Below, in pieces: positions 6,343-9,667 of a DNA stretch of 9,667 nt. The translations under genes were made by a program, and so were the position numbers. The notes beneath the pieces are model-generated. The model made no database searches and had not been told where the DNA came from. It saw only the letters and a program-made list of their open reading frames with translations. The stretch spans positions 1 to 9,667 of the forward strand of contig JBFIPX010000121.1 in assembly GCA_041609895.1 (NCBI GenBank), written 5' to 3'. Every line of letters begins with the position of its first letter. Within the stretch, counting starts at the first letter, position 1. Source of the stretch: JAHHLP01 sp041609895 (GTDB lineage: Bacteria; Bacteroidota; Rhodothermia; Rhodothermales; JABDKH01).

Positions 6343-7287
6343 TTACGTCCACAGCAGCCAACCGATATACACAACAAAAGCTGCAAAAAGAAACGCCCCC
6401 TCAATCCGTTCCAGACGCAGGCGCGTCCAAAGGAATATCATCAGCACGATCGCAAGAAGTACCATCACGCCCAAATCGATATTCGTGATTCCTGCCGCTC
6501 TGAGCGGTTGAATCGTGGCCGTAGTTCCGAGGATTCCGAGCACGTTGAAGATGTTACTTCCGACCACATTGCCGACCGCTATGTCTCCATGACCTTTGGC
6601 GGCAGCAATGACTGAAGTTGCGAGTTCCGGCAGGCTCGTGCCGACCGCCACGACCGTGAGGCCGACGACCGCCTCGGACACGCCGAGCGCCGTCGCGAGC
6701 GAGACGGCCGAAGTCACCAGTAAATGTCCTCCCGCGACGAGGAGCCCGAGACCGACTAACACCAAGCCCGCGCTCCCGGCGACGCTTCGGCCAGATGGTC
6801 GCGCCTCCGCTGAAAACTCCTCTTGCACGTCGTCGGACTCTCTTCTTGCCTGAACGAACGTGAACACTGTGTAGCAGATGCAGCCGACAATCAGAAACAG
6901 GCTCTCGCCTCGGCTGACTGACCGGTCAGCCAGCATCAGTACCAGCAGAACCGATGCCCCGATCATGATCGGGGCGTCAAGCCTTATTATCCGCGCCTGC
7001 ACACTCAACGGTTTGATCAGGGCCGCGAGGCCGAGAATCAGTGTCGCATTGGCAATGTTCGACCCGACCACGTTTCCGACAGAGATGTCTCCAGTGCCGC
7101 TCAGCGCGGCATCGAGCGACACGACGAGTTCCGGCATGCTGGTCCCGAACGCTACAACCGTCAAGCCAATGGCTAGTGACGATATACCCATCCTGGCCGC
7201 GAGGCTGGAAGCGCCACCGATAAGCCACTCTCCTCCAATGTAGAGTAGTGTGAGCGCCACCACTACCGTTACCACATCGATCAGCAT
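6343..7287 (-). CDS. YrbG-type Ca2+(cation)/Na+ or H+ antiporter, CaCA family
   Basis: The protein has 314 residues from the ATG at 7287. The frame is open to 7449, but GGAGGT lies 4 nt before 7287 and the extension would run through the CPBP gene, so I use the inner start. It carries both alpha repeats: GLTVVAFGTSMPE (41-53) with GDISVGNVVGSNIANATLILG (66-86), and GLTVVAVGTSLPE (209-221) with GDIAVGNVVGSNIFNVLGILG (234-254). Glu53 and Glu221 are the ion-binding acids. About ten hydrophobic segments are separated by a polar central loop (about 146-168, QARRESDDVQEEFSAEARPSG). Length and architecture match bacterial YrbG/NCX_Mj exchangers of the inner membrane. It follows the CPBP protease gene by 14 nt and is presumably cotranscribed. 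Two palindromes occur within the coding sequence at 6918-6975. Confidence 0.93.
   Translation of the reverse strand: MLIDVVTVVVALTLLYIGGEWLIGGASSLAARMGISSLAIGLTVVAFGTSMPELVVSLDAALSGTGDISVGNVVGSNIANATLILGLAALIKPLSVQARIIRLDAPIMIGASVLLVLMLADRSVSRGESLFLIVGCICYTVFTFVQARRESDDVQEEFSAEARPSGRSVAGSAGLVLVGLGLLVAGGHLLVTSAVSLATALGVSEAVVGLTVVAVGTSLPELATSVIAAAKGHGDIAVGNVVGSNIFNVLGILGTTATIQPLRAAGITNIDLGVMVLLAIVLMIFLWTRLRLERIEGAFLFAAFVVYIGWLLWT
6918..6929. repeat. 12-bp perfect palindrome CTGACCGGTCAG in the antiporter gene
   Basis: The sequence is identical to its reverse complement and lies within the codons for ADRSVSRG of the antiporter. Its centre is 42 bp from that of the larger palindrome at 6956-6975. 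Confidence 0.6.
6956..6975. repeat. 20-bp perfect palindrome in the antiporter gene
   Basis: GCCCCGATCATGATCGGGGC reads the same on both strands; with the flanks 6953-6955 and 6976-6978 it extends to 26 bp with one T/G mismatch. It coincides with the codons for DAPIMIGA. A perfect 20-mer palindrome is rarely expected by chance in a window this size. It could extrude as a hairpin or bind a dimeric protein, or be a codon-driven coincidence. Confidence 0.7.
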
Positions 7288-7291
7288 CGAC

Positions 7292-7297
7292 ACCTCC
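7292..7297 (-). promoter_or_regulatory. Ribosome binding site deciding the antiporter start
   Basis: GGAGGT on the minus strand, 4 nt before the ATG at 7287, is the best Shine-Dalgarno in the window. It falls in the 14-nt gap after the CPBP stop and excludes the 54-codon N-terminal extension. Confidence 0.75.
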
Positions 7298-7301
7298 AAA
7301 G

Positions 7302-7913
7302 TTAGGTGGCGGTACGAACGGCAACGGATATCGCCATGGCGACGTTTGCAGCCGCGTGCACCAGCCACGGCCCGAGGATCGACCCGGACTTGAACCGTAG
7401 CCATCCCAGAACCAACGCACCGGCAAAGATAATCGGCAGAATGGGCCACATTTCCGGAGCGATGGCAAGAATCAGAAGATGCGGCAAGAGGAAGATGGCG
7501 GCCTGCGTAACATTAGCCCATACGATTGAAAGGCGCCGACCCAGGGCGCCTGCAATCAGGCCGCGAAACAGGAATTCTTCCGCAAATCCGGTCTTGACGA
7601 CCCCATAAATGAGTGCAATGGTCAAAGTGGTGCCCCCGAAGTCCAGACCATCAAAGATTTTGAATGCTGATCCCTCTCGAACCGAAAGCTCCGCCGCAGG
7701 CGGTCGGATCATAATTACCGCAACGGTAATCAGTGCGAAGACCAGTCCGTACGCGATATAGCGGGGATCGCCCAACTTGAGGCCGACAGCGCTGAGGACG
7801 TCACGAAAACCGACTCCGTCCTTCATCTTTCGGACGAGCAAATATATTGCGAACGGTATGCCGGCGAGCAAGACTACGTTGACAAGAGCAGATACTAGTA
7901 CATGTGCAATCAT
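7302..7913 (-). CDS. CPBP-family (CAAX-type) intramembrane metalloprotease
   Basis: The protein has 203 residues from the ATG at 7913. Several hydrophobic helices are visible (about 5-28, 52-70, 94-107, 134-152, 157-172, 180-196). The family motifs are present in order: EEFLFRG (112-118, Glu112, Glu113 and Arg117), FLLPH (141-145, His145) and WLVHAAAN (183-190, His186 and Asn190). These form the metal-binding active site of Rce1/CPBP proteins, so an active enzyme is plausible. Roles of bacterial members include prenyl-protein-like proteolysis and bacteriocin self-immunity; no substrate can be inferred here. It is followed after 14 nt by the antiporter, with which it probably forms an operon. 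It is short for the family (often 220-300 residues) but appears complete. Confidence 0.9.
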   Translation of the reverse strand: MIAHVLVSALVNVVLLAGIPFAIYLLVRKMKDGVGFRDVLSAVGLKLGDPRYIAYGLVFALITVAVIMIRPPAAELSVREGSAFKIFDGLDFGGTTLTIALIYGVVKTGFAEEFLFRGLIAGALGRRLSIVWANVTQAAIFLLPHLLILAIAPEMWPILPIIFAGALVLGWLRFKSGSILGPWLVHAAANVAMAISVAVRTAT

Positions 7914-7961
7914 GTCATCTTATACATCATTACTCCCGAAGTCTTATTCGTCAGATCAGAC

Positions 7962-7974
7962 CCCGGCAGCCGGG
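7962..7974. repeat. Small GC-rich inverted repeat between the DUF1493-like and CPBP genes
   Basis: CCCGGC, one base, GCCGGG. As RNA it could form only a short hairpin with a tight loop, and no T-run follows on the minus strand, so I do not call a terminator. It sits 10 nt after the DUF1493-like stop. Confidence 0.25.
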
Positions 7975-7984
7975 TCACGATATC

Positions 7985-8356
7985 CTATCTCCTCGACCTC
8001 GTCCGCTGGATGGTCGCCAAGAGCTCACCTACCGTCAGATCGCGGATGACCGGGTCAGTGTTTCCGCTAATCCATCGGAAAAGGCCGCTAAGAAACGGGA
8101 CTTCAAGCCCCTCCGAACCGAAAAGGTATTCGTTCTCTTCCAGGCCGAACACGCTCCTAAGCGACCCGTCGTTCAGCCCGATGTTCACATCGAACCGTGC
8201 TTCGACCGTCCGAAGCAGATCGATTCCGTCGTCACCCGTTATGCCGAGATCCGCTTCAACGCGCGTATCCGTCGTTATTTCTCGGTCGGGCCGGATGGCT
8301 GCGAACTCACGGATCACCGCAATGACCTCTTCAAAACTCGGACCCCTGGCGTTCAC
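7985..8356 (-). CDS. DUF1493-like (acyl-carrier-like fold) protein
   Basis: The protein has 123 residues from the GTG at 8356. An upstream in-frame start at 8407 would overlap the previous gene by 55 nt; the inner GTG has GGAG 8 nt upstream and forms GTGA with the preceding stop, so I prefer it. The core FEEVIAVIREFAAIRPDREI (8-27), TRVEADLGITGDDGIDLL (31-48) and ARFDVN (53-58) matches the DUF1493 pattern of a helical domain with a DLGITGDD turn. That turn sits where acyl carrier proteins have the DSL phosphopantetheine serine, but here there is no Ser, so prosthetic-group attachment is not expected. The C-terminal half carries FLSGLFRW (88-95) and a final helix from 105. Function unknown; cytosolic. 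It is tightly coupled to the membrane-anchored protein upstream. Confidence 0.65.
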   Translation of the reverse strand: MNARGPSFEEVIAVIREFAAIRPDREITTDTRVEADLGITGDDGIDLLRTVEARFDVNIGLNDGSLRSVFGLEENEYLFGSEGLEVPFLSGLFRWISGNTDPVIRDLTVGELLATIQRTRSRR

Positions 8357-8715
8357 AGCAGAAACTCCAACACAAACAGTGTCGAGACAGGATCCTTGTA
8401 CGAGCACTCGACAATGCCTGCGTCTAGAATTGCGTCGACGTGATACAGCTCACCCTCCACGTAGAGCTGACACTCAACTGAACCCTCATGAAAGATCTTA
8501 AGTGAATCATCGCCGCACGACTCGAGGAAACGAAACGCGCTGCGCCCGGGCGCAAGACTACCGACCGTATGCCGTTCACCGCAGGCTTCGAACTCAAGTG
8601 AATAGGTCGTCCAGGCTGAGACATTGTGAATTCGCAGCGTCGACGTCTGCAACCAAATGAGGTTGGGCAGCACGAGCAGGAGTACCAACAACGCAGCGTA
8701 AAGCAGCCAACGCAT
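8353..8715 (-). CDS. Membrane-anchored protein with a four-cysteine extracytoplasmic domain
   Basis: The protein has 120 residues from the ATG at 8715; a TTG at 8745 would add ten. The N-terminus MRWLLYAALLVLLLVLPNLI (1-20) is a single membrane anchor or uncleaved signal, with no AxA site or lipobox Cys. The rest is a small beta-rich domain: TLRIHNVSAWTTYSLEFEAC (26-45), HTVGSLAPGRSAFRF (49-63), DDSLKIFHEGSVECQLYVEG (69-88) and ILDAGIVECSY (96-106). Cys45, Cys67, Cys82 and Cys104 lie on the presumed periplasmic side and could form two disulfides. I do not recognise the family. Its TGA overlaps the GTG of the DUF1493-like gene, so the two proteins are probably made together, one anchored outside the membrane and the other in the cytosol. 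No clear ribosome binding site. Confidence 0.65.
   Translation of the reverse strand: MRWLLYAALLVLLLVLPNLIWLQTSTLRIHNVSAWTTYSLEFEACGERHTVGSLAPGRSAFRFLESCGDDSLKIFHEGSVECQLYVEGELYHVDAILDAGIVECSYKDPVSTLFVLEFLL
8365..8368 (-). promoter_or_regulatory. Ribosome binding site deciding the DUF1493-like start
   Basis: GGAG on the minus strand, 8 nt before the GTG at 8356 and inside the end of the upstream gene. Together with the GTGA overlap it points to translational coupling. Confidence 0.4.
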
Positions 8716-8759
8716 CGGTGCGCTATTTATCAGGTTCGAGATCAAGGCCTCTGCATGTC

Positions 8760-8963
8760 CTATGCCCCAATTACGACGTTTCGGCTCTGGAGATGCAAGC
8801 TAGCGGCTCTGGCGAAACCGGTCGCCTCCACCGGCATGTCTACCGGTGGAGGCCGGTCTTTCGGAGCGTCCTGAGAAAAGGCCGGAGCTACGCCCGTGAA
8901 TGTTGTCGAAGCAAGAAACAGAGTCAAACGGGAGATTCTCACGATCATCATCACGTAGGCCAT
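8760..8963 (-). CDS. Tiny putative exported protein (67 residues), possibly truncated
   Basis: The ATG at 8963 is preceded by GGAAGG (4 nt spacing); ATGs at 8975 and 8951 are alternatives. The N-terminus MIVRISRLTLFLASTTFTGVAPAFS has a good signal-peptide form (basic, hydrophobic, small residues before QDAP), with cleavage near residue 30. Only about 37 mature residues follow: a Pro/Lys/Asp patch (KDRPPPVDMP, 35-44) and a tail without recognisable motifs. A perfect 11-bp hairpin occupies codons 37-46. The protein may be a genuine small secreted peptide, a truncated remnant of a larger exported protein, or a decayed gene into which the dyad was inserted. It lies 52 nt after the SMI1/KNR4-like gene on the same strand. 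Confidence 0.35.
   Translation of the reverse strand: MAYVMMIVRISRLTLFLASTTFTGVAPAFSQDAPKDRPPPVDMPVEATGFARAASLHLQSRNVVIGA
8824..8853. repeat. Perfect 11-bp inverted repeat with 8-nt loop
   Basis: GCCTCCACCGG (8824-8834), loop CATGTCTA, CCGGTGGAGGC (8843-8853). Outer bases 8817-8820 and 8854-8857 can add four more pairs past a 3-nt bulge. The stem is very GC-rich but no T-run follows on either strand, so it is not a standard intrinsic terminator. It lies inside the small exported ORF. Confidence 0.75.
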
Positions 8964-9015
8964 CAATCCTTCCATCTTCTATGATTGCCCAATGCCCGCA
9001 TCTGGCTAAATCGGT

Positions 9016-9667
9016 TCACGATCCATCAACGTAGTACGGAAACGGGTATCCCGGGTTGTGATGCTGGTGAATGCGGTACACCGCTTGTACGTCTTCAACC
9101 ATACCACCTTTCCTCCATGTAACGGCTCCGGTTTCCAAAACCTCGGCCTGGTGACTTATGAGGGTCGTCAGGTTGACGTGAGTGATCCGCGGGGTATCCT
9201 CCAGGAAGTAGTGCAGCACCGGCCCGGCCTTCCGTCCGTCGCCGCCGCAGTGTAGACCGTACCACTCGCCTTCGAAATCGAAAACCGGCAGGTAGGTGGA
9301 CGGCCACTTGGAGAAGGGAATTCCGGTCAGGAGTCTGCGCTGCGATATAGCCTCCTCAACTGGCAGGAAGTTGTGATACCAGATGAACGGTGCCACGGCT
9401 TTAGCACCGTTGTGCCAGGACCACAGCGTTTGCATCTCAGCGGTTGGCTCGCAGCCTGCATCACGCAGAAGCTCGTCGATTCGATGCGGTGCGAGGCCCG
9501 GCTGCAGTCCATCAACCAAACCTGTCTCGTTCTCAAGGTGCCAGCCTATGATCTCTTCGAGACCGTCCATCAGAAGTTGCTCGTCAAATGCGTTTTCGGC
9601 CTCGACCACAGCCGGGTTGGGCGTCTGATAGTCCGCTCCGCAGCCAGCGACAGCCAGAGAACAGAGG
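9016..9667 (-). CDS. SMI1/KNR4 (SUKH)-like lipoprotein, 5' end beyond the window
   Basis: 216 residues are visible. A GTG at 9607-9609 could be read as a start, but the frame continues open to the window edge and encodes LCSLAVAGC: a hydrophobic run and the lipobox VAGC (Cys codon at 9640-9642), so the true start lies outside. After the Cys come a short linker and a SMI1/KNR4-type domain: LEEIIGWHLENE (visible residues 36-47), LQPGLAPHRIDELLRDAG (54-71), LWSWHNGAKAVAPFIWYHNFLPVEEAI (about 81-107), LPVFDFEGEWYGLHCGG (about 125-141) and LTTLISHQAEVL. Known family members are mostly cytosolic, including toxin-immunity proteins; a lipid-anchored version implies action at the membrane or periplasm. 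The C-terminus HQHHNPGYPFPYY is His/aromatic-rich. Partner unknown; no toxin gene is in view. The small exported ORF follows downstream. Confidence 0.75.
   Translation of the reverse strand, partial: LCSLAVAGCGADYQTPNPAVVEAENAFDEQLLMDGLEEIIGWHLENETGLVDGLQPGLAPHRIDELLRDAGCEPTAEMQTLWSWHNGAKAVAPFIWYHNFLPVEEAISQRRLLTGIPFSKWPSTYLPVFDFEGEWYGLHCGGDGRKAGPVLHYFLEDTPRITHVNLTTLISHQAEVLETGAVTWRKGGMVEDVQAVYRIHQHHNPGYPFPYYVDGS

Noticed and set aside
5840..6511. Plus-strand open frame of 223 codons
   Set aside because: It is antisense to the well-supported VOC gene and the end of the antiporter; Arg/Ser-rich translation typical of a shadow frame.
7287..7449. 54-codon N-terminal extension of the antiporter
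   Set aside because: It runs through the CPBP coding sequence, and GGAGGT directly precedes the ATG at 7287.
7902..8501. Plus-strand open frame of 199 codons, and a similar one at 7904-8443
   Set aside because: Antisense to the DUF1493-like and membrane-protein genes; Ser/Arg/Pro-rich with no motif.
9016..9609. SMI1/KNR4-like gene starting at the GTG at 9609
   Set aside because: The frame continues open upstream and encodes a hydrophobic run and a lipobox, so the start lies beyond the window.
1..9667. CRISPR arrays, tRNA/rRNA genes, transposase or integrase genes, terminal inverted repeats of an insertion sequence
   Set aside because: I looked for repeated units, cloverleaf-type sequence and recombinase motifs and saw none that hold up.

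Overview
The window is a gene-dense bacterial segment of fairly high GC by eye. Every gene I can support lies on the minus strand, so transcription runs right to left. A lipoprotein signal (right edge), a probable exported RidA protein, a TolB/PD40-type propeller remnant and two DinB-fold proteins point to an environmental, probably Gram-negative bacterium. Rhodothermota, Gemmatimonadota, Acidobacteriota or a related group would fit, but that is an impression from gene content; there is no rRNA, tRNA or phylogenetic marker here.

In transcription order: (1) 9667-7985 carries a 5'-truncated SMI1/KNR4-like lipoprotein, a tiny exported-protein ORF containing a perfect hairpin, and a tightly coupled pair made of a membrane-anchored four-cysteine protein and a DUF1493-like protein joined by a GTGA overlap. 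(2) 7913-6343 carries a CPBP intramembrane protease and, 14 nt later behind a strong ribosome binding site, a YrbG-type Ca2+/cation antiporter with two unusual palindromes in its coding sequence. (3) 6342-4558 carries a possible coding remnant, a VOC (glyoxalase/extradiol-type) metalloenzyme, an unrecognised 147-residue protein and a DinB-fold protein. (4) 4494-2533 is the clearest transcription unit: RidA-family protein, then a galactokinase-family kinase with zero gap, then a plausible intrinsic terminator. (5) 2479-1 carries an ankyrin-repeat protein whose stop overlaps the start of a decayed PD40 propeller gene, a second DinB-fold protein, and a D-Ala-D-Ala-ligase-like ATP-grasp enzyme that runs off the left edge.

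I see no single multi-gene defence system, CRISPR array, transposase, integrase, tRNA or rRNA. The points most worth a second look are the galactokinase relative with an altered substrate signature, coupled to RidA; the lipid-anchored SMI1/KNR4 protein; the GTGA-coupled membrane/DUF1493 pair; a 13-codon mini-ORF that feeds an unknown gene; and several perfect dyads inside coding DNA. Gene decay is visible in one propeller gene and possibly in the gap before the VOC gene, so part of the window behaves like accessory DNA.
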